A DNA stretch of 64,000 bases from an uncultured Alphaproteobacteria bacterium (GTDB taxonomy: Bacteria; Pseudomonadota; Alphaproteobacteria; HIMB59; GCA-002718135): positions 62,001-126,000 of the forward strand of contig CACOPD010000001.1 of assembly GCA_902628835.1 (NCBI GenBank), written 5' to 3'. Shown here piece after piece: positions 45,656 through 54,848 of the stretch. Every line of letters begins with the position of its first letter. The stretch's first letter is position 1. The notes beneath the pieces were generated by a model. That model was not told the origin of the DNA and did not search any database. It saw only the letters and a program-made list of their open reading frames with translations. The position numbers and the translations under genes are program-made.

Positions 45656-46780
45656 TTATAGTTTTAAATTTTTTATTTCTTCTTCAGTTAATATTTCAGG
45701 TTGGTCGGTAGTAGTAGATAGTTGATATGATTTATTTTCGTCAGCCGATTTTATAATTCCATCCATAATCTCGAGAACATGAAGAGATAATTCAAGAGAA
45801 CATCTTGCTTTTCGATTATGAGATATAGAATCAATCATTTCTGAAAGACCTATTCCCCTATAATTTGCTTTTTTATCACCATGCCCATCATTTTTATTGG
45901 GAATACCTAACAACATACTATCATTATTTATAGTTTCCCAATCACTATCTTTTTTGGAAATTAATAAATCACCACTAAAAAAATTTGGATCCGGAACTAT
46001 CATTGAGCCATCAAGTCCATAGAGTTCAATTGTAGAGTGATTATTTTTCCAAACATCCCAAGTACAAAAAAACTGAATCTTTGCTTTGTTTTGAAACTCT
46101 AAAGAACCCATCAGAGTTGTTGGTGTTTCAACTTTAATTTTATCACCGTATCTTGGTTGACTAGTTATTGTTCTTTCATTTATGGCAGTGCCACTAATTG
46201 CATTTATTTGTTTAACTGGTCCAATTAGATTTACTAATTGAGTAATATAATAAACACCAAGATCAAATACAGGTCCAGCTCCGGGTTTAAAGAAAAAATC
46301 TGGATTGGGATGCCAATGCTCCATCCCATGAGACATTATATTAAAGGTTCCCAGAACAATTTTACCTATCTTATTATCTTCAATTAATTTTCTAGCTTTT
46401 TGTCCTGCTGCTCCTAGAAATGTATCTGGAGCACAACCTACATATAAACCCTTTTCATTAGCTAATTTTTGTATATCTAAACCTTCTTGAAAATTCATTG
46501 CCAATGGTTTTTCACTAAAACAATGTTTTCCATTATGAAGTGACTTTATTATAATTTCTTTATGAGCTGCAGGAATTGTTAAGTTAATAATTAAATCAAT
46601 TTCATTGTTTTCTAATATTTCATCAACTGATAACGCTTTAACATTATATTTAGATGCAGCATTAGATGCAGCTTCTTTATTTATATCTGCGCAAGCTATT
46701 ATTTTAAAATTATTAAATATATTTTGACACTCAAAATAAGTCTCAGAAATATTACCACAACCAACAATTCCAATATTCAT
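45656..46780 (-). CDS. Gfo/Idh/MocA family oxidoreductase (first copy)
   Basis: NAD(P)-dependent sugar or cyclitol dehydrogenase. The 374 residues show the Rossmann start IGIVGCGNISETY, the catalytic-Lys motif CFSEKPLAMNF (about residues 91-101) and the C-terminal alpha/beta domain with DLGVYYITQLVNL, whose Asp belongs to the usual active site (a following His is absent). Its start overlaps the isomerase gene before it (TAATG). Probable substrate is a sugar or keto-sugar from the ABC importer upstream; the family alone does not tell which. Confidence 0.88.
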   Translation of the reverse strand: MNIGIVGCGNISETYFECQNIFNNFKIIACADINKEAASNAASKYNVKALSVDEILENNEIDLIINLTIPAAHKEIIIKSLHNGKHCFSEKPLAMNFQEGLDIQKLANEKGLYVGCAPDTFLGAAGQKARKLIEDNKIGKIVLGTFNIMSHGMEHWHPNPDFFFKPGAGPVFDLGVYYITQLVNLIGPVKQINAISGTAINERTITSQPRYGDKIKVETPTTLMGSLEFQNKAKIQFFCTWDVWKNNHSTIELYGLDGSMIVPDPNFFSGDLLISKKDSDWETINNDSMLLGIPNKNDGHGDKKANYRGIGLSEMIDSISHNRKARCSLELSLHVLEIMDGIIKSADENKSYQLSTTTDQPEILTEEEIKNLKL

Positions 46781-47553
46781 TATATATTTTCTAAATTTAC
46801 CAATGATTTAGTTGTGAATTCTTTATAATCTTTAGGATCATCATGCTCTAAAACAAATACTTCGCAAGGTGTTTTCTTGACTTCAGTAATTAGTGTTTGC
46901 CAATCAATAAATCCATCTCCAACTGCAGATTGTTCTTCATGTTCTAATAAATTTTTACTTTGATCGTAAAAATCTTTTAAGTGACATCCAATAATTTTAT
47001 TTGAATATTTATTTATCCAAGGGATTGGGTCAGCACCACCTGCAATCGTCCAACCTAAGTCAATTTCAAATTTCAAGTTTTCATTATGATTCATCATACA
47101 CTCTATAGGTAGCTTTCCACTTGGTAGTGGCTTAAATTCATAAGAATGATTGTGATAACCAAGTGTTAATCCAGCATCTTCAAAAACATTTACATAAGAA
47201 GATAATTTTTTTCCAAATTCCATCCATTCCTCCTCATTCATATTAAATGTATTTTTAAACTCAGTATCTTTTCTTGCTGGAGGAGCAGGTACGATAACAT
47301 GTTTGATATTCATTTTATTTGCCCGATTTATGATATCACTTGGATCTATTAAAGATTCATAACTAATATGAGTAGACTTTGATGTAATATTTGATTTATC
47401 CATAATTGATTTAAATTCGTCTATATTCATTGACTCTAACCCAAAAAGTTCAATATTAACGATACCTGAATCTGATAAAAATTTTAGTATAGTGTCATAA
47501 GGTTGAAAGTGTCTTGTAGTATAGAGTTGCATTGATATTTCTTTTTTTTTCAT
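46780..47553 (-). CDS. Sugar phosphate isomerase/epimerase family TIM-barrel protein
   Basis: AP_endonuc_2 (xylose isomerase-like) barrel of 257 residues. Probable metal ligands lie in the motifs FEIDLGWTIAGG, IGCHLKDF and FVLEHDDP, with YHNHSYEF typical of the family. Such proteins pair with Gfo/Idh/MocA enzymes to epimerise, isomerise or hydrate/dehydrate keto-sugars, including 3-keto-glycoside pathways. The exact reaction is unknown. Coupled by TAATG to the downstream dehydrogenase. Confidence 0.87.
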   Translation of the reverse strand: MKKKEISMQLYTTRHFQPYDTILKFLSDSGIVNIELFGLESMNIDEFKSIMDKSNITSKSTHISYESLIDPSDIINRANKMNIKHVIVPAPPARKDTEFKNTFNMNEEEWMEFGKKLSSYVNVFEDAGLTLGYHNHSYEFKPLPSGKLPIECMMNHNENLKFEIDLGWTIAGGADPIPWINKYSNKIIGCHLKDFYDQSKNLLEHEEQSAVGDGFIDWQTLITEVKKTPCEVFVLEHDDPKDYKEFTTKSLVNLENI

Positions 47554-47568
47554 TTTAAATTTTCTCCA

Positions 47569-48528
47569 TTAATTTAAATTTAACCAGTTTATCTCGTCTT
47601 TATTTAAATCTATATCTAAACAAGGAAGAGTAGTATCCAACTCACTAATTGATCTTGGGCCTATTAAAGCAAAGGATGGAAAAGATTGGCTTAATGTCCA
47701 ACTTGTTGCAATATTATTTGCAGAGCATCCTTTTTTTTCTGCTAATTCTCTAGCTCTTTTTTTTCTTTCCTTGTTATCGTTACTATCATAACAACTTATA
47801 GGTCCACTTGAATTTTCACCTGGTTTTCTCCAGGATGACTCAGCCTCTGTAATTTTTTTTTCTATTTCTTTTGTAATATTATCATCTAAAAAATAACCTC
47901 TTGCTTGGCTTGACCATGACATATGGGATTTTTGAGTATTGTTAAGATAATCTAATATTTCATTATCATTTGATGATAAACATCCATTCCAAAGTGGATT
48001 GATCATTTTAGCAAGAGCTAAATTGTTATTTAATATAGACATTTCTTGTTTATTATTTTTTTGTGCCCATTCATTTCCCTTTTTAAATCTTTCAATAGTC
48101 CAATTAGAACCTCCAAATATTTTAATTCTCCCTTTTTCTTTTTCTTCATTCAAAACATCAATAAACTCATCAACTGGATAATCATTATTATCTCGATGCA
48201 TAATATAAATGTCCACATAATCTGTTTTCATTCTTTCAAGAGAAATAGTTAACTGTTTTGAGATAGATTCAGGGTTGCAATCAGGTGTGTGAGCACCTTT
48301 ACCCAAAATTAGAACATCATCTCTATTATTATTATTTGTCAGCCATTGTCCTAAAACCTTTTCATGGTTACCACCGCCATAAATAAATGCTGTATCAAAC
48401 ATATTTCCACCAACTTCAATCCAATGATCCCATAACTTTGAAGCTTCATTGATATCGTCTTGGTTATCACATCCCATAACAAGTTTAGAAATGTCCTTAT
48501 CTATTCCTTCAATTCTATCGTATTTCAT
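47569..48528 (-). CDS. Aldo/keto reductase
   Basis: NADPH-linked carbonyl reductase barrel of 319 residues. The catalytic tetrad can be placed: Asp and Tyr in FDTAFIYGGGNHE, Lys in LILGKGAHT, His in YIMHRDNN. GGSNWTIERF and LIGPRSISELD are cofactor-side segments. Position between two Gfo/Idh/MocA dehydrogenases suggests reduction or oxidation of a sugar intermediate. Overlaps the downstream half of the operon by four bases at its start. Confidence 0.9.
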   Translation of the reverse strand: MKYDRIEGIDKDISKLVMGCDNQDDINEASKLWDHWIEVGGNMFDTAFIYGGGNHEKVLGQWLTNNNNRDDVLILGKGAHTPDCNPESISKQLTISLERMKTDYVDIYIMHRDNNDYPVDEFIDVLNEEKEKGRIKIFGGSNWTIERFKKGNEWAQKNNKQEMSILNNNLALAKMINPLWNGCLSSNDNEILDYLNNTQKSHMSWSSQARGYFLDDNITKEIEKKITEAESSWRKPGENSSGPISCYDSNDNKERKKRARELAEKKGCSANNIATSWTLSQSFPSFALIGPRSISELDTTLPCLDIDLNKDEINWLNLN

Positions 48529-49568
48529 TTTTCATCCTGTGGTAGTTTATAATTTACTTTCTGTCTCCAATTATCAAGAGCTTTAAGATTTCCTAATGTA
48601 TCTTCCCAAGTCATTGCTGGATGAGGAGGTTCAGTTTTTTCTTTTGCAATACATTGACTAGCAAGTTCTCCCTCAAAGAAAAAAAGGTGTTCAGGTCCTT
48701 TGACATCGACTGTTTCTTGATTTTCATTTTTATTTATAATAATTTTTGCTTGGTATGGACCGCCATCTCTACCTGGCATCCAGGGATCTGGTAATTCAAT
48801 TTTACCCTCTGAACCAATAATAATTGCATTATTTTTCATTGTTTCTCTAATGGCTGTAGATACTTTAGCTTTTATACCATTTTTAAATTCTAAATTTGCA
48901 TGAGCAATTTCATCAACGCCTGTTTCTCCCATTTTTGCTTCAGCATCTAAGAATTTTGGTTCTGAAAATTTATCTCCTATTGCTACTCCTGCTATTAGTC
49001 TAGAAAACGAAATTGGATAGAGCCCAACATCAAGTATACCACCACCTGCTAAATTTTTATTAAATAACCTATGATCAGGTATAGTCTTACCCATATCAAA
49101 ACCAAAAGAGGTTTCAATAGATATTACATCTCCTATCATTTTGTTTTTAATTATCTCTACTAGTTTTGGAATTTGTGGATGACAACGATACATAAAGCCC
49201 TCCATGTAAAAAACGCCAGCTTCTCTTACCGCATTAATAATTTTCTTTCCTTCATTAAAATTTATAGCTCCAGGTTTCTCACAAAGAATGTGTTTTCCTT
49301 TACCAGCTGCTTTTATTGTCCATTCAGCATGTAAGGTATGGGGTGTAGAAATATAAATTGCATCTATATGCTCTGAATTTATAATATCTTCATATGTATC
49401 AAATCTAAAGTCAGGATGAATATCATATTTATCACCAAAAGTTTTTCTACGATCTTCACTTTTACTTGCTATACTCACTAATTGCCCTGAGTAAGAACCT
49501 TTTAATCCATCAGCAAAATTGTTTGCTATATTTCCAGGGCCAATGATACCCCATTTAATTTTTTCCAT
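48525..49568 (-). CDS. Gfo/Idh/MocA family oxidoreductase (second copy)
   Basis: Second dehydrogenase of this family, 347 residues, clearly different from the first copy. Rossmann motif IIGPGNIANNFADGL, IYISTPHTLHAEW, catalytic CEKPGAIN (about residues 95-102) and DVGLYPISFSRL. The pattern is closest to the glucose-fructose oxidoreductase/dihydrodiol dehydrogenase-like branch. Two distinct members in one operon suggest successive oxidation and reduction steps. Confidence 0.88.
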   Translation of the reverse strand: MEKIKWGIIGPGNIANNFADGLKGSYSGQLVSIASKSEDRRKTFGDKYDIHPDFRFDTYEDIINSEHIDAIYISTPHTLHAEWTIKAAGKGKHILCEKPGAINFNEGKKIINAVREAGVFYMEGFMYRCHPQIPKLVEIIKNKMIGDVISIETSFGFDMGKTIPDHRLFNKNLAGGGILDVGLYPISFSRLIAGVAIGDKFSEPKFLDAEAKMGETGVDEIAHANLEFKNGIKAKVSTAIRETMKNNAIIIGSEGKIELPDPWMPGRDGGPYQAKIIINKNENQETVDVKGPEHLFFFEGELASQCIAKEKTEPPHPAMTWEDTLGNLKALDNWRQKVNYKLPQDEK

Positions 49569-49569
49569 T

Positions 49570-50403
49570 TTATTTATTATTAGGTGTTAACACATTTTGA
49601 TGAGGCATAACTATTTTTTTCTGAAATTTTGATAATCTTGATAGAAGGTCTTTAGATGGTCTGTATGGATGTCTAAAGAAACCCCAAGAAGGTCCATATC
49701 TATAAACAACTATTCTTCTTTCACCTTTGTTTATTCTTTTTGCTGATCCATGACAAAGTGAATCAACAAATAAAAGAGCATCTCCAGCTTTCATATAAAC
49801 TTCTTTAGCTCCTGTCATCCCTTCAGCTGAAGATACTTTGCCTCCTTTTAACATTTTATTATCTTTAAATTCAGGATGGACAATATTTGATTTATGTGAA
49901 GATGGAATTACAACAGTACCACCATCACCTGGACCAATATTTGTTAGCGCAAGAAGAATATTTACTTGTGAACAATGAAATTTTCCATTTTGATACCTAT
50001 AATGATTTCTTTGCAAACCCTCAGGATTACCTGAGTGAATACCAATAGCTTCACCAGGTCCGCGAATATTGGCAAAGTTTTCATCAATAAAAAGAGGTCC
50101 ATGAAGGTGATCAAAGGTACCCTTTCCTCCGACAAAATGTAACATATGATTTATCCATGATGGATGATCTATTAATTTTTCAAATGGTTTTCCAGCTTCA
50201 TAAATTTGCTGGAGATTTAAACCCTCTTTTCCACCATAATTATGACCATGAACATGGCCTATCCATTCATCATTTTTAATATTTTTTAATTTATCAAGAA
50301 TATTATTAAGATCTTTTAGTTCTTTTTTATTTAATGCATTTCTTATAATTAAGTATCCATTTAAATCAAAAAGATATTCATCAAGTTTAGTAATTTTTTT
50401 CAC
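49570..50403 (-). CDS. Phytanoyl-CoA dioxygenase (PhyH) family protein
   Basis: Family of Fe(II)/2-oxoglutarate oxygenases, cupin fold, 277 residues. Recognisable are GPGEAIGIHSGN (about residues 116-126), ALTNIGPGDGGTVVIPSSHKSN (in part, about 152-173) and the distal CHGSAKR (His218) with Arg229-Arg230 as possible 2-oxoglutarate anchors. The usual H-x-D iron motif appears as His123-Ser-Gly, so the carboxylate ligand is missing or supplied elsewhere. It sits in a sugar operon one base before a dehydrogenase gene. Substrate unknown. Confidence 0.85.
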   Translation of the reverse strand: MKKITKLDEYLFDLNGYLIIRNALNKKELKDLNNILDKLKNIKNDEWIGHVHGHNYGGKEGLNLQQIYEAGKPFEKLIDHPSWINHMLHFVGGKGTFDHLHGPLFIDENFANIRGPGEAIGIHSGNPEGLQRNHYRYQNGKFHCSQVNILLALTNIGPGDGGTVVIPSSHKSNIVHPEFKDNKMLKGGKVSSAEGMTGAKEVYMKAGDALLFVDSLCHGSAKRINKGERRIVVYRYGPSWGFFRHPYRPSKDLLSRLSKFQKKIVMPHQNVLTPNNK

Positions 50404-50448
50404 TAAAGTATTGTGAAATAAAAAATTTATTTTTTCAATAAAAAAAAT

Positions 50449-51513
50449 TTAATTTATGACTGCTTTAAATTCTCCAGATTTATATTTTGTAGCCATTGCG
50501 CCCAGAGAAATTGAATTAATAGAAGAAGCATTTCCTGCAGTTCCAAATTCTTGTAATCTACTTTTAACAACTTCTTTCATGGCATCTTTAGAAAGTAATA
50601 AATACTTACGAGGATCAAATTGTGAAGGGTTCTCATGGAAGTATTTTCTTACTGCAGCAGTAGCAGCTAATCTTAAATCAGTATCAACGTTAACTTTTCT
50701 TACACCATGTTTTATACCCTCTTGAATTTCAGAAACTGGTACACCGTATGTTTCTTTTATCTTTCCACCATATTCATTAATAATTTTTATTAAATCTTGC
50801 GGAACTGAAGATGAGCCATGCATAACTAAATGTGTATTGGGAAGTCTTGCATGTATTTCTTTTATTCTATCTATTGCCAAAATATCTCCAGTTGGAGGTC
50901 TGGAAAATTTATAAGCACCGTGGCTTGTGCCAATAGCAATAGCTAATGCATCAACATTTGTAGCTTTAACGAAATCTGAAGCTTCATTAGGATCAGTTAA
51001 TAGCTGATCATGATCAAGTTTACCTTCAGCACCAACACCATCTTCTTTTTCGCCTGTTCCAGTCTCTAAAGAGCCTAAACAACCTATCTCTCCTTCAACT
51101 GAAACTCCTAATGCATGAGCCATATCAGTTGTTTCTTTAGTAACTCTTACATTATATTCAAAATCAGAAGGTGTTTTTTGATCATCTAATAATGAACCAT
51201 CCATCATCACAGATGTAAAACCAAGCTCTATACAGTTTTTACAGTCTTTTGGAGAGCCGCCATGGTCTTGGTGCAAAACTGTTGGAATTTCTGAAAATTC
51301 ATCCATTGCTGCTTCAACTAGTTTTTTGACAAAGATTGGACCAGCATATTTCCTTGCAGCACCTGAAGCTTGAAGTATTACCGGACTATTCAATTCCTTA
51401 GCTCCTTCCATTATAGCTCTAATTGCTTCTAAATTATTTACATTGAATGCAGGTACACCATAATTATTTTCTGCTGCGTGATCTAAAAGTTGTCTAAGAG
51501 AAATTAAAGACAT
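50449..51513 (-). CDS. fba: Fructose-bisphosphate aldolase, class II
   Basis: Zinc-dependent aldolase, 354 residues. Motifs are [13 protein letters not shown] (zinc and catalytic region), [35 protein letters not shown] and [11 protein letters not shown], in the usual order. It can serve glycolysis/gluconeogenesis; placed between a sugar ABC importer and sugar-converting enzymes it may also cleave a pathway-specific ketose phosphate. No other aldolase lies in this window. Confidence 0.93.
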   Translation of the reverse strand: MSLISLRQLLDHAAENNYGVPAFNVNNLEAIRAIMEGAKELNSPVILQASGAARKYAGPIFVKKLVEAAMDEFSEIPTVLHQDHGGSPKDCKNCIELGFTSVMMDGSLLDDQKTPSDFEYNVRVTKETTDMAHALGVSVEGEIGCLGSLETGTGEKEDGVGAEGKLDHDQLLTDPNEASDFVKATNVDALAIAIGTSHGAYKFSRPPTGDILAIDRIKEIHARLPNTHLVMHGSSSVPQDLIKIINEYGGKIKETYGVPVSEIQEGIKHGVRKVNVDTDLRLAATAAVRKYFHENPSQFDPRKYLLLSKDAMKEVVKSRLQEFGTAGNASSINSISLGAMATKYKSGEFKAVIN

Positions 51514-51551
51514 TGAGTACTTTTATATTTTAAGAATTTAATTGCAACTAA

Positions 51552-52403
51552 TTATCCTTTTACTGCTCCAAATGTTAATCCTTGGATAAATTGTCTTTGC
51601 AAAATAAAGAACATGATTACAGGAGGTAATGCCGCCACAACAGATCCAGCTGATACTAAATTCCAAGCTGTGGTCCATTGACCTCTCAATACATCTAAAC
51701 CAACAGTTATAGGTTTAACAGTATCTCCCTGTGTTAAAATTAATGCCCAAAAATAATCATTCCAAATAAAAGTAAATTCTAAAACACCTAGTGCTGCAAG
51801 TGCAGGTATTGTTAAAGGAATAATTATTTTTCTATAAATGGTCCACTCAGTAGCTCCATCCGCTCTAGCGGCTTCAATAAGCTCAAATGGTAGTTCTTTA
51901 ATAAAATTTCTTAGAAAAAAAGTACAAAAACCAGTTTGAAAAGCAATATGAAAAATAATTAAACCCAAATGACTATTATACATACCTAATTCGATAGATA
52001 TGTTCCGAACAGGTATCATTAATATTTGATACGGAACAAAATTTCCTGCTATAAACATTGCAAATACCAATAAATTTAATTTGAATCTATGCATTGCTAG
52101 AGAATAACCTGCTAGAGAACTTAAAAATAATGTTCCTATTACAGTTGGTATTGTAATAATAAGACTATTAAGAAAAAAACCAGCCATTTTTCCATCTGCA
52201 AATACTTCAGCATAATTAGATACTAATGCTGTTTCTTTAGGAAAGGTCCAATAATTACCTGCAAGAACATCATCAAATGTTCTTATTGATGTAAGCATTA
52301 CTGCAATAAGTGGTAACAACCAGACTATAAGAGTAAAAACAAGTAAAACTCTATATCCAATATTTATTTTTAAAGAATAATTTTGAATAGGGGTTGGAAA
52401 CAT
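51552..52403 (-). CDS. Carbohydrate ABC transporter permease, MalG type
   Basis: Inner-membrane permease of the CUT1 sugar family, 283 residues with about six membrane helices. The EAA loop for ATPase docking is ELIEAARADGATEWTIYRKIIIPL (begins about residue 180). Ends with LQRQFIQGLTFGAVKG, typical for MalG-like subunits. Start overlaps the stop of the partner permease by one base. No ATPase gene accompanies it. Confidence 0.93.
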   Translation of the reverse strand: MFPTPIQNYSLKINIGYRVLLVFTLIVWLLPLIAVMLTSIRTFDDVLAGNYWTFPKETALVSNYAEVFADGKMAGFFLNSLIITIPTVIGTLFLSSLAGYSLAMHRFKLNLLVFAMFIAGNFVPYQILMIPVRNISIELGMYNSHLGLIIFHIAFQTGFCTFFLRNFIKELPFELIEAARADGATEWTIYRKIIIPLTIPALAALGVLEFTFIWNDYFWALILTQGDTVKPITVGLDVLRGQWTTAWNLVSAGSVVAALPPVIMFFILQRQFIQGLTFGAVKG

Positions 52404-53317
52404 TATTTTTCAGACCTTTCGTTTTTAAATAAACGATATAAAAACCAAGCAATATAAATATCCATAATTAAAAAAAGAATGGTTGCAATAGCAGCTCCAT
52501 AGCCCATCCTAAAATTGAACAACGCCTCTTGATACATTTTGTATGCTAAAACTTCTGAACTTCCCCAAGGGCCTCCTGCTGTCATTACAGCAATTAAGTC
52601 AAATGCTCTAAGTGCGCCAACTAATGTTACAACAATAGCGATAAGAGTTGCAGGTCTTAATTGAGGCAAAACAACATGCCATAACATTGTAAATCCTGAA
52701 GCACCATCTATCCTTCCAGCTTCAATCATTTCCCGACTTACACCTGTCAATCCAGTAATATACAATATCATTGTGTAAGCTATACCTGGAAAAAATGATG
52801 CTATAATAATTCCATATGTAGCTAAATTTTCATCTGCTAACATAGGTATAGGATCTAAACCAAAAAAACCTAGCACAAGAGTTAAGGCCCCATATTTAGG
52901 ATTATAAAACCAAGTAAATATTACTCCTATAACAACAGCATTTATTACAAAGGGAAAATAAAATAATGATTTTATATATCTTATACCTAAAATTCGTTGA
53001 TTAACAAAAAGAGCTAAAGCTAATCCAATTGGAACAGCTAGTAAACTGAATATTAACCATCTAATATTATTAAAAAGTGAAACATAAAATTCTTCATCGT
53101 CTGTAAATAGAGTGATATAGTTTTTAAATCCTACAAACTCCCAATTTGGTTTCCCGTTACCTCTAACACCACTTTTATCCATTCCATTCCATTCATGGAA
53201 GCTAACCCAAATTGAATCAAAAATAGGATAAATTACATAGATTAGAAAAATAAGTATAGCTGGTGCAAGAAAAAGAAATGGAGCTAATTTTAACTGGTTA
53301 CGTTCCCAAAAAGTCAT
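52403..53317 (-). CDS. Sugar ABC transporter permease, MalF/UgpA type
   Basis: Second CUT1 permease, 304 residues, about six helices. The N-terminal LAPFLFLAPAILIFLIYVIYPIF (starts about residue 11) and the EAA loop EMIEAGRIDGASGFTMLWHVVLPQ (about 196-219) are typical. Forms the membrane channel with the MalG-type protein. A hairpin separates it from the binding-protein gene upstream. Confidence 0.93.
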   Translation of the reverse strand: MTFWERNQLKLAPFLFLAPAILIFLIYVIYPIFDSIWVSFHEWNGMDKSGVRGNGKPNWEFVGFKNYITLFTDDEEFYVSLFNNIRWLIFSLLAVPIGLALALFVNQRILGIRYIKSLFYFPFVINAVVIGVIFTWFYNPKYGALTLVLGFFGLDPIPMLADENLATYGIIIASFFPGIAYTMILYITGLTGVSREMIEAGRIDGASGFTMLWHVVLPQLRPATLIAIVVTLVGALRAFDLIAVMTAGGPWGSSEVLAYKMYQEALFNFRMGYGAAIATILFLIMDIYIAWFLYRLFKNERSEK

Positions 53318-53370
53318 TTATAATATTTCTTTCTTATAAATTTTATAATTTTAATTTAAATAATTGAAAA

Positions 53371-53394
53371 TAGAGGTGTAGATTTACACCTCTA
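53371..53394. terminator. Intercistronic hairpin after the sugar-binding protein gene
   Basis: Perfect 10-bp stem TAGAGGTGTA/TACACCTCTA with a four-base loop, between the binding-protein stop and the permease start. A short T-run follows in the transcript direction. Such hairpins often reduce permease expression or protect the binding-protein mRNA, giving an excess of binding protein. Confidence 0.7.
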
Positions 53395-53408
53395 TATAAA
53401 AATTTAAT

Positions 53409-54629
53409 TTATAATGCTCCGTGAATTCTAGCTCTCTCTTTTTCAAGACGAGCTCTAATTTTGTCTTCACGGTCAGGTTTAACCATAAATTCTTGGAAAC
53501 CTTCCATTGCTGCACCAGCCATATCCGGATTAGCATCCCTATCCCAGAATTGTGCAATGTCATCTGCAGCTGCGAGCATCTTAGCTCCCATTATTGAGAA
53601 TCTATTTGTTGGTTTATCAGCATATTTATTTGGACTTAACATACCACCCATTTTAGCCCAATTAGTAGCAGCTTCTTTGTTTGACATAAATGCTAAGAAT
53701 TTCTTCGCATCTTCAACATTTTTAGCTCCACTTGGAATATGCATTGTATCAGTTGGAGCATCTTCAGCAACGCCTACACCTTCATAGATTGTAGGGAATT
53801 GGAAGAAGTCCATTTGATCACCAATACCTGCTGCTTCAAAAGTAGGTACATAAAAGTTACCAATTAAGTACATAGCTGCTTCACCATTGATTTGAGGAGC
53901 TTGCGCATCCTGCCATGAGAAAGAGGCATGATCTTCAAGGAAATATCCTGGGTCAATTAATTCTCTCCAATGATCAAACACTGCATCAAGTCTTGGATCT
54001 TCATAGCTTACTTTACCAGCAGTTAAATCCATGTGGAATTGATAACCATTAATTCTAAGGTTTAGATAGTCAAACCATCCACCAGCAGTCCATAGATATT
54101 TAGTACCAATAGTGATTGGAGTGATTCCATTTTTTTTGAGCATAGCACAAACCCATTTAAATTCATCCCAGTCACGTGGAACATTTAAACCAAGTTGGTC
54201 AAATAAATCTTTTCTGTAATATACACCCCATTGATAATAACCCCATGGAACACCATATTGTTTGCCATCAACTGTAAGAGATCCTTTGGTAGAGGCCATT
54301 GAGTCGTTAAGACCAGCATCTGCCCATACATCACTTACATCTTGAAATAAGTTTTGATCAACAAAAAATTTCATTCTATTTCCAGCAAACCAAACTGCAA
54401 CGTCTGGTGCTTCTGCAGTTAAAAAGTTTCTAATTGCAGTTTTATATGCTTCGTGTTCAAATTCATTTACAACAACTGTTACTTCTGGATGAGCAGCGCT
54501 AAATGCAGCTACATATGCATCAAAAGCAGATTTAGAAGGTTCTCCAGATTGGTTTGAGTTAACAACCAGTGTACCTGCAGAAGCTATAGTTGAGGTAAAT
54601 AAAATTACTAAAGTTAATAATTTTTTCAT
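53409..54629 (-). CDS. Extracellular sugar-binding protein of an ABC importer
   Basis: Periplasmic solute-binding protein (SBP family 1, CUT1). From the ATG at 54629 it has 406 residues with a signal peptide (MKKLLTLVILFTSTIASAG, cleavage about residue 18) followed by LVVNSNQSGEPSKSAFDAY, YYRKDLFDQLGLNVPRDWDEF and the aromatic-rich GYYQWGVYYR region. The longer open frame is rejected because GGAGG (54634-54638) lies five bases before this ATG. Probably the most highly expressed gene of the operon. The ligand is unknown, perhaps an oligosaccharide or glycoside. Confidence 0.93.
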   Translation of the reverse strand: MKKLLTLVILFTSTIASAGTLVVNSNQSGEPSKSAFDAYVAAFSAAHPEVTVVVNEFEHEAYKTAIRNFLTAEAPDVAVWFAGNRMKFFVDQNLFQDVSDVWADAGLNDSMASTKGSLTVDGKQYGVPWGYYQWGVYYRKDLFDQLGLNVPRDWDEFKWVCAMLKKNGITPITIGTKYLWTAGGWFDYLNLRINGYQFHMDLTAGKVSYEDPRLDAVFDHWRELIDPGYFLEDHASFSWQDAQAPQINGEAAMYLIGNFYVPTFEAAGIGDQMDFFQFPTIYEGVGVAEDAPTDTMHIPSGAKNVEDAKKFLAFMSNKEAATNWAKMGGMLSPNKYADKPTNRFSIMGAKMLAAADDIAQFWDRDANPDMAGAAMEGFQEFMVKPDREDKIRARLEKERARIHGAL

Positions 54630-54708
54630 TTTTCCTCCAAAATTAATAAGTTTTAGTAACATATCGAGGTATTTTTAAAATACTTAATTTATACTAATGA
54701 TGGAAATT

Positions 54709-54785
54709 TGGTGGGCCCTCAGGGACTTGAACCCCGGACCACCCCGTTATGAGCGGGGCGCTCTAACCAACTGAGCTAAGAGCCC
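54709..54785 (-). tRNA. tRNA with CAT anticodon (elongator Met or Ile2)
   Basis: A 77-nt cloverleaf on the minus strand: acceptor GGGCTCT/AGGGCCC, D-arm GCTCAGTTGGTTAGAGC, anticodon arm CCCCG-CTCATAA-CGGGG, T-arm CGGGG-TTCAAGT-CCCTG, and encoded ACCA. It lacks initiator features such as the unpaired first position and the GGG/CCC anticodon-stem run. CAT with a CTCATAA loop fits elongator Met or the lysidine-modified Ile2 tRNA; sequence alone does not decide. The binding-protein gene starts 79 bp downstream on the same strand. Confidence 0.93.
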
Positions 54786-54848
54786 TAAAAAGCCTTATAT
54801 ACAAAAAAAAATTTAGTAATATGGTTTTTTTTATTATACATAAATTTA

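Noticed and set aside
50404-50448. A/T-only inverted runs between the PhyH gene and fba, considered as a terminator
   Set aside because: No GC stem; runs of A and T of this kind are common throughout the window.
54669-54683. Palindrome GTATTTTTAAAATAC after the tRNA, considered as terminator
   Set aside because: Composed almost only of A and T and not followed by a T-run in the transcript direction; expected by chance in this DNA.
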